Positions 43,847-54,822 are shown, counted from the stretch's first letter. The stretch is DNA of 64,000 nt from an uncultured Ruminococcus sp. (GCA_946494335.1 CAMMBV010000006.1:30430-94429); one strand, 5' to 3'. The notes: generated by a model from the letters alone, not told the origin. Numbers and translations are program-made.

Positions 43847-43855
43847 AGTATAACA
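43847..43855 (-). promoter_or_regulatory. Likely extended -10 promoter of tgt-yajC
   Basis: Minus strand TGT-TATACT (43855-43847) with no good -35 hexamer at the normal distance. Confidence 0.4.
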
Positions 43856-43887
43856 CACTTTTCCAAAATGTTCTGCCCTTTTTTTCA

Positions 43888-43916
43888 TTGCATTTTCAGC
43901 TGGTTGAGCGTATAAT
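43888..43916 (+). promoter_or_regulatory. Promoter of the activase gene
   Basis: TTGCAT at 43888-43893, 17-base spacer, TATAAT at 43911-43916, 54 bases before the start codon. Confidence 0.7.
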
Positions 43917-43969
43917 ATCATCGACTTTACTTATGTTAATCACGTTTATCACCAATGAGGAGAGATTAT

Positions 43970-46900
43970 ATGCACTATACGTTAGGTATTGATATTGGAT
44001 CCACAACAGTAAAAATTGCTGTTCTGGATCAGGAGCAGCACCTGCTTTTTTCTGATTATGAGCGTCATTTCGCCAATATTCAGGAAACTCTGGCGGCCCT
44101 GCTGAAGAAAGCCTGTGCCTCCTGCGGTGACCTGACGGTACATCCTGTAATCACAGGTTCAGGCGGACTTGCACTGGCCAACCACCTGCATGTCCCCTTC
44201 GTTCAGGAAGTAATCGCCGTATCCTCTTCCCTTCAGAAGCTGGCGCCCAAAACAGACGTGGCCATAGAGCTTGGCGGAGAAGACGCCAAGATCATCTACT
44301 TCGAAGGAGGAAATATCGAACAGAGAATGAACGGCATCTGCGCCGGAGGCACCGGTTCCTTTATCGACCAGATGGCTTCCCTGCTTCAGACAGACGCCGT
44401 GGGATTAAATGAATATGCAAAAAACTACAAAGCGCTGTACCCGATCGCAGCCCGCTGCGGCGTATTCGCAAAATCTGATATTCAGCCCCTGATCAATGAA
44501 GGCGCCACAAAGGAGGACCTTTCCGCTTCCATTTTTCAGGCAGTTGTCAACCAGACTATCAGCGGTCTGGCCTGCGGAAAACCCATCCGCGGCCACATTG
44601 CTTTTCTGGGAGGCCCCCTTCACTTTCTGTCAGAATTGAAACAGGCTTTTATCCGGACTCTGCGCCTGGATGAGGAGCATACCATTGCACCTGAAAATTC
44701 TCATCTTTTCGCTGCTATCGGTTCTGCCCTTAACGCAAAAGAAGACGTATCCGTCCTCATGAGCGATCTGCAGACCCAGCTGGAATCCAGCGTGAAGCTG
44801 GAATTTGAGGTGGACCGTATGGAACCGCTGTTTGCTTCTGAAGAAGAATATGAGGATTTTAACCGCCGTCAGAGCCAGTACAATGTAAAGACTTCGGATC
44901 TGGATACTTATGAAGGAAACTGTTACCTGGGCATTGACGCCGGCTCCACCACCACAAAGGCGGCGCTGGTGGCTGAGGACGGCTCCCTTTTATATTCTTT
45001 CTATGCCAACAACAACGGAAGTCCTCTGGCAACTACCATTCATGCCATTCAGGAAATTTACCGCCATCTGCCTTCCAAAGCCCACATCGCCTGGTCCTGC
45101 TCCACTGGCTACGGCGAAGCTCTTATAAAAGCGGCTCTTATGCTGGACGAAGGTGAGGTGGAGACGGTATCCCATTATTATGCAGCGGCTTTCTTTAATC
45201 CGGAAGTGGACTGTATCCTGGACATCGGCGGCCAGGATATGAAATGTATTAAGATCAAAAACCATGTGGTGGACAGCGTACAGTTAAACGAAGCCTGTTC
45301 CTCCGGATGCGGTTCCTTTATTGAAACCTTCGCCAAATCACTGAATTATACGGTGGAGGATTTTGCAAAAGCGGCTCTGTTTGCCAGAAACCCCATCGAT
45401 CTTGGAACACGCTGCACTGTGTTTATGAACTCCAAGGTAAAGCAGGCCCAGAAGGAAGGCGCTGAGGTGGCCGACATTTCCGCCGGTCTGGCCTATTCCG
45501 TTATCAAAAATGCTCTGTACAAGGTTATCAAGGTTTCCGACGCGTCGGAGCTGGGAAAACACATTGTGGTACAGGGAGGTACCTTTTACAATGACGCCGT
45601 GCTGCGAAGCTTTGAAAAAATCGCAGACTGCGAAGCGGTTCGACCCGATATTGCCGGCATCATGGGAGCCTTTGGCGCGGCCCTGATTGCCAGAGAGCGG
45701 TACGAGGAAGACAAAGTCACTTCCATGCTGCCCATTGAAAAAATCAATACGCTGCAGTACACCACTTCCATGGCGAACTGCAAAGGCTGTACCAACAACT
45801 GCCGTCTGACCATAAACCGTTTCAGCGGCGGACGCCAGTTCATCAGCGGAAACCGCTGTGAGCGCGGAATCGGGAAAGAAAAAAACAAAGATCAAGTTCC
45901 CAATCTGTTTGAATATAAATATGAGAGAATTTTCGGCTATGAACCTCTGCCGGCGGACAAGGCCGTCCGCGGTCAGGTGGGAATCCCCAGAGTTCTCAAT
46001 ATGTTTGAAAACTATCCTTTCTGGTTCACCTTTTTCACGGAACTGAAATACCAGGTGGTGCTTTCCCCCACCTCCACCAGAAAGATATACGAGCTGGGCA
46101 TTGAATCCATCCCCAGCGAATCGGAATGTTATCCGGCCAAGCTGGCCCACGGCCATGTGACCTGGCTGATCCGTCAGGGAGTTAAATTTATTTTCTATCC
46201 CTGCGTACCCTATGAGCGTACGGAATTCGAGGATTCCGTCAACCATTACAACTGTCCCATCGTTACCTCTTATGCGGAAAACATCAAAAACAACGTGGAC
46301 GAGTTAAACGATGATTCCATCCTGTTTCGCAATCCCTTTGTGGCATTCACAAACGAAGAGATTCTGACGGAGCGTCTGGTTATGGAATTCCCCGATATTC
46401 CGGACAGTGAAGTCAGAAGAGCGGCTCATCTGGCATGGCTTGAGCAGGCGCAGCAGAGACAGGATATCATGCGCAAAGGCGAGGAGACGCTGGATTACCT
46501 GAAAAAAACAGGACGCCACGGCATCGTACTGGCGGGACGTCCTTATCATATCGATCCGGAAATCCATCACGGCATTCCTGATCTGATTAATTCCTACGGA
46601 GTGGCTGTACTGACGGAGGATTCCGTATCTCATCTGGCTCCTCTGGAACGTCCCATCCGGGTCAACGACCAGTGGATGTACCATACCAGACTGTACGCCG
46701 CCGCCAATTTTGTAAAAGAACATGACAATCTGGATCTGATTCAGCTGAACTCTTTCGGCTGCGGTCTGGATGCCGTAACCACAGACGAAGTCAGTGAAAT
46801 CCTGTCCCACAGCGGCAAGATATACACCTGTCTGAAAATCGACGAGGTCAACAATCTGGGCGCCGCCCGCATAAGGGTTCGCTCCCTGCTGGCTGCCATC

Positions 46901-48190
46901 CGCACCAGAGAAAACATGTGCCTGAACCGCACCATTAAGCCTTCCTCCATAAAGAAGGTTCCATTTACAAAGGAAATGCGCAAGACACATACCATTCTCT
47001 GTCCGCAGATGTCGCCCATCCATTTTAACATCCTGGAACCGGCCTTCAATGCATCCGGCTATCATCTGGAGGTGCTTCCCAACGACAATAAGGAAGCGGT
47101 GGATGTGGGGCTTAAATACGTAAACAATGACGCCTGCTATCCCTCTTTGATGGTGGTGGGACAGATCATGCAGGCCCTGCTGTCCGGAAAATACGATCTG
47201 GATCACGTGGCCATCATCATGTCCCAGACAGGAGGAGGATGCCGTGCCTCCAACTATATCGCATTCATCCGCAGAGCCCTTGAAAAAGCAGGCATGGGAC
47301 ATATTCCCGTGATTTCCATCAACTTAAGCGGACTGGAGAGCAATCCCGGCTTTAAAATCACGCCGGACCTGGCAAGACGTCTTGCCTACGCGGCTGTATT
47401 CGGGGATATCCTGATGAAATGCATTTACCGGATGCGCCCCTACGAAAAGAAAAAAGGCAGCGCCAACCGGTTACATAAAAAATGGGAAAAAATCTGTATT
47501 GATTATATTTCCGGAAAACATTTAAGCCATACCCGGTTCAATCAGATCTGCCGCACCATAATCCGGGATTTTGACCATCTTCCCATCACCGATGAGAAGA
47601 AACCAAGAGTCGGCATCGTGGGCGAGATTCTGGTAAAATTCCTGCCGGCCGCCAATAATCACCTGGCCGAGCTGCTGGAAAAAGAAGGGGCTGAGCCCGT
47701 CGTCCCCGATCTGATCGATTTTATGTGCTACTGCTTCTACAACCAGAACTTCAAGGCAAAATATCTGGGAACGAAAAAATCCACGGCCAAATGGGCCAAC
47801 GTGGCAATCAAGGCCATCGAGTGGCTGAGAAGCGCCGCCACAAAGGAATTTGAAAAGAGCGTTCATTTTGACCCGCCGGCGCGGATCGAAGATCTGGCCC
47901 GCATGGCGGCTCCCATCGTATCCATGGGAAATCAGACAGGGGAAGGATGGTTCCTGACCGGCGAGATGATGGAGCTGATTCACAGCAACGCCAAAAATAT
48001 CGTCTGCACACAGCCCTTCGGCTGTCTGCCCAACCATATCGTTGGCAAAGGCGTCATTAAAGAAATCCGCCGTGAATATCCCGACGCCAACATCGTGGCC
48101 ATCGACTACGATCCCGGCGCCAGCGAGGTAAATCAGCTGAACCGTATTAAGCTGATGCTGTCAACGGCTGTAAAAAATATGAAAAAATAA
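43970..48190 (+). CDS. Giant BadF/HgdC-type 2-hydroxyacyl-CoA dehydratase activase with dehydratase-like C-terminus
   Basis: A 1,406-residue protein from the ATG at 43970 (GAGGAGAG just before it; an earlier in-frame ATG at 43955 carries that site inside it). Two activase ATPase domains lie in tandem: [14 protein letters not shown] with [11 protein letters not shown] and [10 protein letters not shown] (about 1-265), and [15 protein letters not shown] with [10 protein letters not shown] and [10 protein letters not shown] (about 318-595). Each has the Cys pattern that binds the bridging [4Fe-4S] cluster in HgdC. A DUF2229 part (about 640-900) and a region like the dehydratase HgdB subunit follow. 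Such proteins are widespread in clostridia. No HgdA or HgdB gene is beside it; the electron acceptor is unknown. Confidence 0.93.
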   Translation: MHYTLGIDIGSTTVKIAVLDQEQHLLFSDYERHFANIQETLAALLKKACASCGDLTVHPVITGSGGLALANHLHVPFVQEVIAVSSSLQKLAPKTDVAIELGGEDAKIIYFEGGNIEQRMNGICAGGTGSFIDQMASLLQTDAVGLNEYAKNYKALYPIAARCGVFAKSDIQPLINEGATKEDLSASIFQAVVNQTISGLACGKPIRGHIAFLGGPLHFLSELKQAFIRTLRLDEEHTIAPENSHLFAAIGSALNAKEDVSVLMSDLQTQLESSVKLEFEVDRMEPLFASEEEYEDFNRRQSQYNVKTSDLDTYEGNCYLGIDAGSTTTKAALVAEDGSLLYSFYANNNGSPLATTIHAIQEIYRHLPSKAHIAWSCSTGYGEALIKAALMLDEGEVETVSHYYAAAFFNPEVDCILDIGGQDMKCIKIKNHVVDSVQLNEACSSGCGSFIETFAKSLNYTVEDFAKAALFARNPIDLGTRCTVFMNSKVKQAQKEGAEVADISAGLAYSVIKNALYKVIKVSDASELGKHIVVQGGTFYNDAVLRSFEKIADCEAVRPDIAGIMGAFGAALIARERYEEDKVTSMLPIEKINTLQYTTSMANCKGCTNNCRLTINRFSGGRQFISGNRCERGIGKEKNKDQVPNLFEYKYERIFGYEPLPADKAVRGQVGIPRVLNMFENYPFWFTFFTELKYQVVLSPTSTRKIYELGIESIPSESECYPAKLAHGHVTWLIRQGVKFIFYPCVPYERTEFEDSVNHYNCPIVTSYAENIKNNVDELNDDSILFRNPFVAFTNEEILTERLVMEFPDIPDSEVRRAAHLAWLEQAQQRQDIMRKGEETLDYLKKTGRHGIVLAGRPYHIDPEIHHGIPDLINSYGVAVLTEDSVSHLAPLERPIRVNDQWMYHTRLYAAANFVKEHDNLDLIQLNSFGCGLDAVTTDEVSEILSHSGKIYTCLKIDEVNNLGAARIRVRSLLAAIRTRENMCLNRTIKPSSIKKVPFTKEMRKTHTILCPQMSPIHFNILEPAFNASGYHLEVLPNDNKEAVDVGLKYVNNDACYPSLMVVGQIMQALLSGKYDLDHVAIIMSQTGGGCRASNYIAFIRRALEKAGMGHIPVISINLSGLESNPGFKITPDLARRLAYAAVFGDILMKCIYRMRPYEKKKGSANRLHKKWEKICIDYISGKHLSHTRFNQICRTIIRDFDHLPITDEKKPRVGIVGEILVKFLPAANNHLAELLEKEGAEPVVPDLIDFMCYCFYNQNFKAKYLGTKKSTAKWANVAIKAIEWLRSAATKEFEKSVHFDPPARIEDLARMAAPIVSMGNQTGEGWFLTGEMMELIHSNAKNIVCTQPFGCLPNHIVGKGVIKEIRREYPDANIVAIDYDPGASEVNQLNRIKLMLSTAVKNMKK

Positions 48191-48194
48191 TAAA

Positions 48195-48247
48195 ACGGGA
48201 CTGCCACACAATTGTTTCATTGTTAGTGTGACAGTCCCGTCATTTTT
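48195..48247. terminator. Bidirectional terminator between activase and sugar operon
   Basis: Arms acgggactgccacac and gtgtgacagtcccgt (one mismatch) with a 16-base loop and T or A runs; it closes both convergent units. Confidence 0.85.
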
Positions 48248-48258
48248 AAATGCCAAAC

Positions 48259-49341
48259 TCATATTCCGTGAGGAAATACGATGACCCGGCAGGCTTCTTT
48301 CCTTTTCATCAAATCCATACCAAAATGTATTTCTTCAAGCGAAATACGATGAGTAATAATTTTCTCCAATTGAAGACCAGGATTTTTTATCATCTCCAAT
48401 GCCGCTGGGAAATCTTTCCCCAAGACTCCCTTTAAACTTATTTCATTAAGTGTAAATACAGACGGTGGAATCATCGCTTTTGTATTTTGATCCAAACCGA
48501 ACAGAAGAATTCTTCCTTGGGGATTAACTAGATTTACCGCTTCCTCCAGTACCGTTCCTCTGCCTACCGCATCAATGACCAGATCAGCTTTATATTCCCA
48601 ATATTGTTTCATAACTTCTTCCACGGATTCTTTTTCTACATTTACAACGATATCCGCACCACAAGTATACGCTTCTTGAACACGTTTCTCTCCCTTCGCA
48701 GCAACAATTAGATTCCGAATTCCATATACTTTCAATACGCGGATAAAGGAAAGCCCTATAGGACCCGCACCATATAAAAGCACATAATCCACAGGAGTCG
48801 GCCGTGCTTCTTTCACAGCATTCATTATGCAGGCAATGGGTTCTGTCTGAGCAATAATTTCTGCCGGAACAGAAGCATCTACATGATAAAGCTGGTCTTC
48901 GTCTACCAGCGCATACTCTGAAAAACCACCATCTGCCAACTGACCATAATGATTGGAATGAGAACACAAATCACCTTTGTTATGAGTACACTCATAACAC
49001 TTTCCACATCGCACTCTGGGATTCACAGCTACCATCTCACCTAATGTAAATCCCTCTACTTTTTCTCCCATTTTCACAATGGTTCCGCAAAATTCATGAC
49101 CGTAAATAATGCCCGGCTTCATATACTGACCAGGTGGAACAGCCAAACCATGCAAATCGCTTCCGCAAATACTTGCAGCTTCTACTTTTATAATCAATTG
49201 ATGTGGATTTTTTATAACTGGATATGGCATGTCCTTCACTTTCAGAACGCCTTCTCCTTCAAAAACTGCAGCACGCATCGTTTTCTTCCTTAACACACCG
49301 CCATATTCAAAATCCTCCACCGGGATTTTATGTAAACTCAT
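48259..49341 (-). CDS. Zinc MDR dehydrogenase A of the sugar operon
   Basis: A zinc-dependent medium-chain dehydrogenase that oxidises a secondary alcohol of a sugar or polyol with NAD(P). The catalytic zinc motif ICGSDLH and GHEFCG, the structural zinc cysteines in CGKCYECTHNKGDLC, and the nucleotide fold LLYGAGPIGLSFIRVLKVYG are intact. A start at 49341 gives 360 residues (AAGGAG 11 bases before it). A start at 49278 (MRAAVFEG) gives 339 and has a better spaced AAGGAAG, closer to the length of MDR B. It is the last gene of the 11-gene operon. The substrate is not known. Confidence 0.9.
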   Translation of the reverse strand: MSLHKIPVEDFEYGGVLRKKTMRAAVFEGEGVLKVKDMPYPVIKNPHQLIIKVEAASICGSDLHGLAVPPGQYMKPGIIYGHEFCGTIVKMGEKVEGFTLGEMVAVNPRVRCGKCYECTHNKGDLCSHSNHYGQLADGGFSEYALVDEDQLYHVDASVPAEIIAQTEPIACIMNAVKEARPTPVDYVLLYGAGPIGLSFIRVLKVYGIRNLIVAAKGEKRVQEAYTCGADIVVNVEKESVEEVMKQYWEYKADLVIDAVGRGTVLEEAVNLVNPQGRILLFGLDQNTKAMIPPSVFTLNEISLKGVLGKDFPAALEMIKNPGLQLEKIITHRISLEEIHFGMDLMKRKEACRVIVFPHGI

Positions 49342-49379
49342 CTTTTTTTAATCTCCTTCTTATGATACGGACCCAGCCT

Positions 49380-50522
49380 TTATATGTCTACCCAGATATT
49401 TCCTTTGGCATTACTTTCAATGCAGGCATCAATAAAACGTAAACCATGAACTCCATCTTCCACTGTAGGATAATCATATTCACCATAATCCATGCCATAC
49501 TTCTCTTTCAGCAGTGCAGCACAAAAACCTCGGTAAATATTTCCGAAAGCTTCGAAGAATCCTTCAGGATGACCGGAAGGCAATCGTGACAATCCGCGGC
49601 ATTCCTGCGTATCGTAATCTCTTGTCGGAGTATAAATTCTTGGTGGCTCATTGATTTTTGTAAAACGAAGAACCGCCGGTTCTTTATGCTGCCACTCTAT
49701 CGCCCCCTTATCACCGAAAATTCGAATTAAAAGATCCGTTTCATGACCGATAGCCACCTGTGAGGTCCAGATCATGCCGGAAATACCTCCGTCAAACTTC
49801 ACCAATACCTGTACATTATTTTCCAGAGGAAGCTCCTGATCCATCGGAAGTTTTTCAAAATTAGCCAACACCTTTTTAACAGAAAGACCGGTCATTTTTT
49901 TTATCAGGCATTCCACATGAGTGCCAATATCCGCACAGCAGCCAGAGGGACCACTTCTTTCCGGGTCCATACGCCAGGTGGCCTGATCCGATCGATCACT
50001 GACCATCTGAACAAGAAGCCATTCCTGAGGATATTCCGCCACTATTGTCAGTATATTGCCAATCTCACCCGCTTCAATCATCTGTCTTGCCTGCTTCACC
50101 ATAGCATATCCTGTATAAGTATATGTCATGCCAAAAAGAAGATTTTTTTCCCTGGCAAGGGCTGCCAGCTCTTCTCCCTCTTCCGTGTGTAATGCCAGGG
50201 GTTTATCACACATTACATGAATACCATGTTCAAGAAAACATTTCGCAATAGGATAATGAGTATCATTGGGTGTAGCGATACTGACAAAATCGATACCGTC
50301 TGCCCTTGCACTTTCTTTTTCGGCCATTTCCTGATAACTGGTATATACCCGATCCAAATCGCTTATCCCCCATTTTTCAGCAGTTTCCAGGTTTTTTTCT
50401 ATGTTTCGTGAAAAACAACCGGATACCATTTGAGCCAGATCGTCCATCTCCGCCCCATGTCTATGAACATTGCCAATGAAAGCGCCGTTACCTCCTCCTA
50501 TCATACCAAACTTCAATTTCAT
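49380..50522 (-). CDS. Gfo/Idh/MocA dehydrogenase A
   Basis: A 380-residue NAD(P)-dependent oxidoreductase. It starts MKLKFGMIGGGNGAFIGNVHRHGAEMD, the pattern of a subgroup used in keto-glycoside and levoglucosan-type pathways. The usual EKP motif reads CDKP here; the Lys is kept. A conserved VAEYPQEWL segment and FGDKGAIEW follow. It is paralogous to the gene just upstream (50545-51714), and both share VHRHG/SHRRG and EYPQ blocks. Oxidation or reduction of a sugar hydroxyl at C3 or C2 is likely. Spacing to neighbours is 22 and 38 bases. Confidence 0.9.
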   Translation of the reverse strand: MKLKFGMIGGGNGAFIGNVHRHGAEMDDLAQMVSGCFSRNIEKNLETAEKWGISDLDRVYTSYQEMAEKESARADGIDFVSIATPNDTHYPIAKCFLEHGIHVMCDKPLALHTEEGEELAALAREKNLLFGMTYTYTGYAMVKQARQMIEAGEIGNILTIVAEYPQEWLLVQMVSDRSDQATWRMDPERSGPSGCCADIGTHVECLIKKMTGLSVKKVLANFEKLPMDQELPLENNVQVLVKFDGGISGMIWTSQVAIGHETDLLIRIFGDKGAIEWQHKEPAVLRFTKINEPPRIYTPTRDYDTQECRGLSRLPSGHPEGFFEAFGNIYRGFCAALLKEKYGMDYGEYDYPTVEDGVHGLRFIDACIESNAKGNIWVDI

Positions 50523-50544
50523 ATCTTATTTTCCTTTCTCTTCA

Positions 50545-51714
50545 TTACTCAAATCGCTTCGTCGCGTCATCAAGAGCAACCCATACGTTTCCTTTTTTCT
50601 GACTGTCTACTGCCGCCTGCACATATTTTACACCTTCAAGTCCATCAAGCCCATGTGGAAAATAATAATAGCGTTCTTCTTTCAGGCATCCGTTCATCCG
50701 ATCCAGAAGCTTTTCGCAAAAAGAATGATATATATTCGCATACGCCTCATAAAATCCTTCCGGATGGCCTGTCGGCAAACGTGAAGCCTGTTTACTAAAA
50801 TCACTCATATAACTCCTGTTGGCTGAAAAAATCTGCACCGGCTGATTGAGATACGACACATATAAATGAGTCATATCCTCATGAGACCATCGGATAGATC
50901 CTTTTTCCCCGTATATTTTCAGATACATACTGCAATCATGTCCAATAGCCACATTCGATGTCCATGCTATCCCATGAGCACCATTGTCAAATGCCAGAAG
51001 AATACGTGAAATCGTTTCCAGCTTCGCATCCTTTGGATAGTATCCAAAGTCAGCAAGCACTTTTTCTATCCTAAGCCCTGTGGCTGCACAGATCAAATAA
51101 TACAAATGCACCCCCATAGCTCCCGTTGCATTGGAAGCACCCGAGTATCTTGGTTCTCCAATCCATTTAGTAAAATCATCCTCATCGTTCTGAAGTCCCA
51201 AAATCATCCAGTCCTGAGGATATTCCGCCACCACATCCAGAATTTTTCCAATTTTTCCTTCTTCAATCAGATTTCTGCATTCCCGAATGACTGGGTAGTG
51301 GGCATATGTATACGGCACACAAATCTCCAAGTCTTTTTTTTGTGCCAGTGCAATTAGTTCTTCTGCTTCTGCCACCTGTAATGTCATCGGTTTTTCACAT
51401 ACTACATGAATTCCATGCTCCAGAAAGCATTTAGCAATTGGATAATGGGTATTATTTGGAGTGACAATACTGACAAAATCAATACCGTCTTCTCTTGCAC
51501 TTTCTTTTTCAGCCATTTCCTGATAACTTTCATAAATGCGTTCTTCAGCCACCCCCCAAAACATTCCATCCCTTTTATTCTGCCTGGAATTTCTAGTAAA
51601 ACTTCCAGCTGTCAAAATCGCAAGATTATCCATAGCAGATCCCCTCCTATGGCTGCTTCCAATATTGCCGCCGTTTCCACCTCCGACCATTCCCATTTTA
51701 AGTTTATCGCGCAT
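50545..51714 (-). CDS. Gfo/Idh/MocA dehydrogenase B
   Basis: A 389-residue relative of the next gene, starting LKMGMVGGGNGGNIGSSHRRG. It has the canonical CEKPM active-site Lys, VAEYPQDWM and IYGEKGSIRWSHED. Tandem paralogues of this subgroup suggest two related redox steps, or an oxidation followed by a reduction at another carbon, as in known keto-glycoside routes. It follows MDR B by 20 bases. Confidence 0.9.
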   Translation of the reverse strand: MRDKLKMGMVGGGNGGNIGSSHRRGSAMDNLAILTAGSFTRNSRQNKRDGMFWGVAEERIYESYQEMAEKESAREDGIDFVSIVTPNNTHYPIAKCFLEHGIHVVCEKPMTLQVAEAEELIALAQKKDLEICVPYTYAHYPVIRECRNLIEEGKIGKILDVVAEYPQDWMILGLQNDEDDFTKWIGEPRYSGASNATGAMGVHLYYLICAATGLRIEKVLADFGYYPKDAKLETISRILLAFDNGAHGIAWTSNVAIGHDCSMYLKIYGEKGSIRWSHEDMTHLYVSYLNQPVQIFSANRSYMSDFSKQASRLPTGHPEGFYEAYANIYHSFCEKLLDRMNGCLKEERYYYFPHGLDGLEGVKYVQAAVDSQKKGNVWVALDDATKRFE

Positions 51715-51734
51715 GTCTTACTCCTTTTATCCTA

Positions 51735-52763
51735 TTATGGTTCTACCATAACCTTTATGGCTTCCCCGTTTCTCATCCACTCTATCCCCTTATTTACATC
51801 TTTTAGTTTCACAACATGGGTTATCAACTCTTCAAATTTCAAAGAAGAGTCTTTTAGCAAATCAATAGCCGGGAGATAACTGTATTTAGTACTGAGCGCG
51901 GCAGTTATGGTCAATTCTTTATTGTTAATAACTCCTGGACGTATTGTGGATCTCTGACTCATATTCTGTCCGAAAATCAGGATTTTTGAGCCGCAATTTA
52001 CTAAATCAATGCTCTGTTCCAGAACGCTTCCCGCGCCCACAGCGTCAATGGCCACATCTGCAAAACCTCCCCATTCTTCCTGCATAACAGAAGCAATGTC
52101 ATCAGAAGCAGGATCGATAACAATGTCTGCGCCTGCATTTTTTGCATCTTTTCTTCTGGACTCTATAAGCTCCGCAACCATAATATCTTTCACGCCATAT
52201 CGTTTCAACGTTTTAACAAAAAACAGACCTATAGCTCCCGCCCCATACAACAAAACCTTTTGCGTCGGCTGAGGGTTGATTTTTTGCATTCCGTTCATTA
52301 CACAAGCAAGAGGTTCGGCAAGAGCCGCTAAATGAACTGGCATATCCAGCGGCACCAGATATAACTGCTTTTCCGGCATTACACAGTATTCCGCAAAGCC
52401 GCCGTCTCTTACCTGTCCTGTATTAACTGCATTTCTGCACAAATTAAAATTTCCTTTGCGGCATTCCGGGCAAATCCCGCATCGAATATTCGGCTCCGCC
52501 ACCACTCTATCGCCAATTTTCAGAGTCTTTACTTCTGCGCCTACCGCTTCCACAGTTCCTGAAAATTCATGCCCCAAAACTGTACCCGGTTTTGCATATT
52601 GCCCCGGCGGAACATTTAAGACGTGTAGATCACTTCCACAGATGCCGCAGGCATGTACTTTTACCAGTACATCATCCGGTTTTATGATTGACGGTATCTG
52701 TTTTTCTTTCACCTGCAAAATACCATTCCCACAGAAAACAGCCGCCTGCATTATTTTTTTCAC
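51735..52763 (-). CDS. Zinc MDR dehydrogenase B (sorbitol-dehydrogenase-like)
   Basis: A 342-residue zinc MDR enzyme. Catalytic site GICGSDLHVLNVPPGQYAKPG and GHEFSG, structural zinc CGICPECRKGNFNLC, Rossmann fold LLYGAGAIGLFFVKTLKRYG. It is close to MDR A in layout (both carry VPPGQY-KPG), so the pair comes from an old duplication. Likely oxidises a polyol or cyclitol hydroxyl. It starts 15 bases after the isomerase gene stop. Confidence 0.92.
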   Translation of the reverse strand: MKKIMQAAVFCGNGILQVKEKQIPSIIKPDDVLVKVHACGICGSDLHVLNVPPGQYAKPGTVLGHEFSGTVEAVGAEVKTLKIGDRVVAEPNIRCGICPECRKGNFNLCRNAVNTGQVRDGGFAEYCVMPEKQLYLVPLDMPVHLAALAEPLACVMNGMQKINPQPTQKVLLYGAGAIGLFFVKTLKRYGVKDIMVAELIESRRKDAKNAGADIVIDPASDDIASVMQEEWGGFADVAIDAVGAGSVLEQSIDLVNCGSKILIFGQNMSQRSTIRPGVINNKELTITAALSTKYSYLPAIDLLKDSSLKFEELITHVVKLKDVNKGIEWMRNGEAIKVMVEP

Positions 52764-52778
52764 ACTATCCCTCCATTT

Positions 52779-53618
52779 TTACTTCTCCAGCTCAGATTTT
52801 AATTTATAAATATCTTTCCGCAGCAGATCCATTGGATCAATTGCCTCATCACGGAGAGGTCGCTGAGAATAATAATTTTCAAATACAAACCACCCTGAAT
52901 AATCTTGGGCCTTCAGCCATGCAATCTGCTCTTCAAACTGAGAATCTCCCTCTCCCAGACACTTACTGCTGTAAGCAGATCCAACACCGTCTTTTACATG
53001 AATCTGATTTAACATATACGGATATACTTTCGGAAGGTGATCCATAGGGCTAAGCCCACGGAAACACCTGTAATTCTGGGAATCATAAAACAATTTAAGA
53101 TTTTCTCTGTCCACATCCTTCAGCAATTGAATAAAATCCTCCGCTGGAACAGCTGTTTCAGCAGCAATGGTAATTCTCAATTTTTCTGCTTCGTCACATG
53201 CATATTGCAATGCCTGAACGACATTTTCTCTGTCCCGCTCCGTATGTATATCATTATCCATGAAATGGGGAACCATTAACACCGGAATACCCATATCAGC
53301 TGCCGCATAGAGAGCAATATCCAATCCCTCATAAGCCAGATCACCGCTTTTTGTTCCTCTTCCATTTCGAAGCCCATGGTTATTAGAATCGTTCATCACA
53401 ATAGAAATCAGCTCCATGTTATAATTACGTGCAGTCTCCACATACAGATCCCTCACCCTTTTATGGGCAAGTTTAAAACCAGTATCCGGAAATCCTGCCT
53501 CAAGCTGCACGCCATCAAGCCCCATCTCAGAAGCCATCCGTATTCCAAAGATACAATCCCCAGGTATACACCATTCAGGAACTGCCAATTTAAATGTTCC
53601 AGAATCGTATTGTTTCAT
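52779..53618 (-). CDS. Xylose-isomerase-like sugar isomerase/epimerase
   Basis: A 279-residue TIM barrel of the AP endonuclease 2/xylose-isomerase-like family. Metal ligands are visible in IAAETAV, LFYDSQNYRC, QIHVKDG and FVFENYYSQ. In keto-glycoside and inositol pathways such enzymes catalyse beta-elimination, epimerisation or dehydration next to a carbonyl made by a Gfo/Idh/MocA partner. It is the only non-redox enzyme of the operon and therefore the best candidate for the bond-breaking or isomerising step. Confidence 0.88.
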   Translation of the reverse strand: MKQYDSGTFKLAVPEWCIPGDCIFGIRMASEMGLDGVQLEAGFPDTGFKLAHKRVRDLYVETARNYNMELISIVMNDSNNHGLRNGRGTKSGDLAYEGLDIALYAAADMGIPVLMVPHFMDNDIHTERDRENVVQALQYACDEAEKLRITIAAETAVPAEDFIQLLKDVDRENLKLFYDSQNYRCFRGLSPMDHLPKVYPYMLNQIHVKDGVGSAYSSKCLGEGDSQFEEQIAWLKAQDYSGWFVFENYYSQRPLRDEAIDPMDLLRKDIYKLKSELEK

Positions 53619-53643
53619 TTCTGCCTCCTACTTGTCATCGACG

Positions 53644-54822
53644 TTAATAAAATTGGCTAACCATCACTTTTCCCGGAGTTCCAGCTGCCGCATCGCCAAT
53701 AGCCTCTTTCGTCTGCTCCAAAGGATATCTTTTGCTGATCATATTCCTTATATCCAGCCTGCCTGTTGCAAACATCCGCAGTACACTAGGGAAAATATCA
53801 TATCCTGCAGAACCGCTGCAGCAGTAAATAGATGTTCCATGATAAATAAATGGAATCAGATCAATGGGAGGAATTTTTCCCGGAAGTCCAATCTGTACCA
53901 GTTTTGCATGAGATGCCATGACCGCAGCAATCATTGGGTATGTTGCTCCTGGATTCCCTGCAGCTTCAATGTTAATATGGCATCCCAAACCGTGAGTCAA
54001 TTCCATTAATAATCCTTTAATCTCATAATCAGATGCAAAATCCATAGGATTAAAGCAACCGTCTGCAATTCCCATTTCCTGGGCAAAGGCCAGTCTCTTC
54101 CGGTTTGTATCAAACATAAAAATTTTCTCCGCTCCTGATGCTCTGCAGAGCGCTGCGGCAGATAAGCCAATGGGCCCGGCTCCTACAACGGCCACATTAG
54201 ATCCTGGCTGAAATCCACCGGCATTGATCATAATAGAGTGATATGCAACACTCATTGGTTCCGCCAGCGCTCCCGCCTCAAATGCCGCCAGCTTGTCGCC
54301 GTATTTCTCTGCAAGATCATTGATTTTAATAATGTATTTTTCAGGCACAACCGCATATTCGCAGAAAGCCCCATTTTTTGAAAGTCCGATATCTTCTCTG
54401 TTATCACAGCAATTTGGTAGTCCGCTGCGGCAGTTGTGACAGTGCCCGCAATAATGAATCTGCTCCACCGCAATAATATCTCCCACCTGATATTGTCCCT
54501 TTAATTTCTTTCCCACCTCTGCTATTTCACCAGAAAACTCATGCCCCAGAATCACAGGCAGTCTGGTATGGCAATTGTACACCATATATCCATCTTTTTT
54601 TACTTCAATGGAATGAATATCACTGCCGCATACACCGCAGGCCCCCACTTTAATCAGAACTTCGTCCTCTTTTGGTTCCGGAATCTGCACATCCTCCATC
54701 TGACAAGACAGATTATTCCACACAGCCCCAGAAACATAAGCACGATGATCGGTTAATTCTCTTTCTCCCAGGGAAATCCCGGGAATCGGGTTCCATTCTC
54801 CCCTCAATACAAATCCTCTCAT
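53644..54822 (-). CDS. Zinc MDR dehydrogenase C, scyllo-inosose 3-dehydrogenase-like
   Basis: A 392-residue, longer zinc MDR protein with an N-terminal extension (MRGFVLRGEWNPIPG). Catalytic zinc CGVCGSDIHSIE and GHEFSG, structural zinc CGHCHNCRSGLPNCC, fold VAVVGAGPIGLSAAAL. From memory it resembles the scyllo-inosose 3-dehydrogenase (IolM) of the Thermotoga maritima inositol pathway in the extension, the YxLY/YMVYN insert and length; this was not tested by alignment. If right, the substrate class is cyclitols. It precedes the isomerase gene by 25 bases. Confidence 0.85.
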   Translation of the reverse strand: MRGFVLRGEWNPIPGISLGERELTDHRAYVSGAVWNNLSCQMEDVQIPEPKEDEVLIKVGACGVCGSDIHSIEVKKDGYMVYNCHTRLPVILGHEFSGEIAEVGKKLKGQYQVGDIIAVEQIHYCGHCHNCRSGLPNCCDNREDIGLSKNGAFCEYAVVPEKYIIKINDLAEKYGDKLAAFEAGALAEPMSVAYHSIMINAGGFQPGSNVAVVGAGPIGLSAAALCRASGAEKIFMFDTNRKRLAFAQEMGIADGCFNPMDFASDYEIKGLLMELTHGLGCHINIEAAGNPGATYPMIAAVMASHAKLVQIGLPGKIPPIDLIPFIYHGTSIYCCSGSAGYDIFPSVLRMFATGRLDIRNMISKRYPLEQTKEAIGDAAAGTPGKVMVSQFY

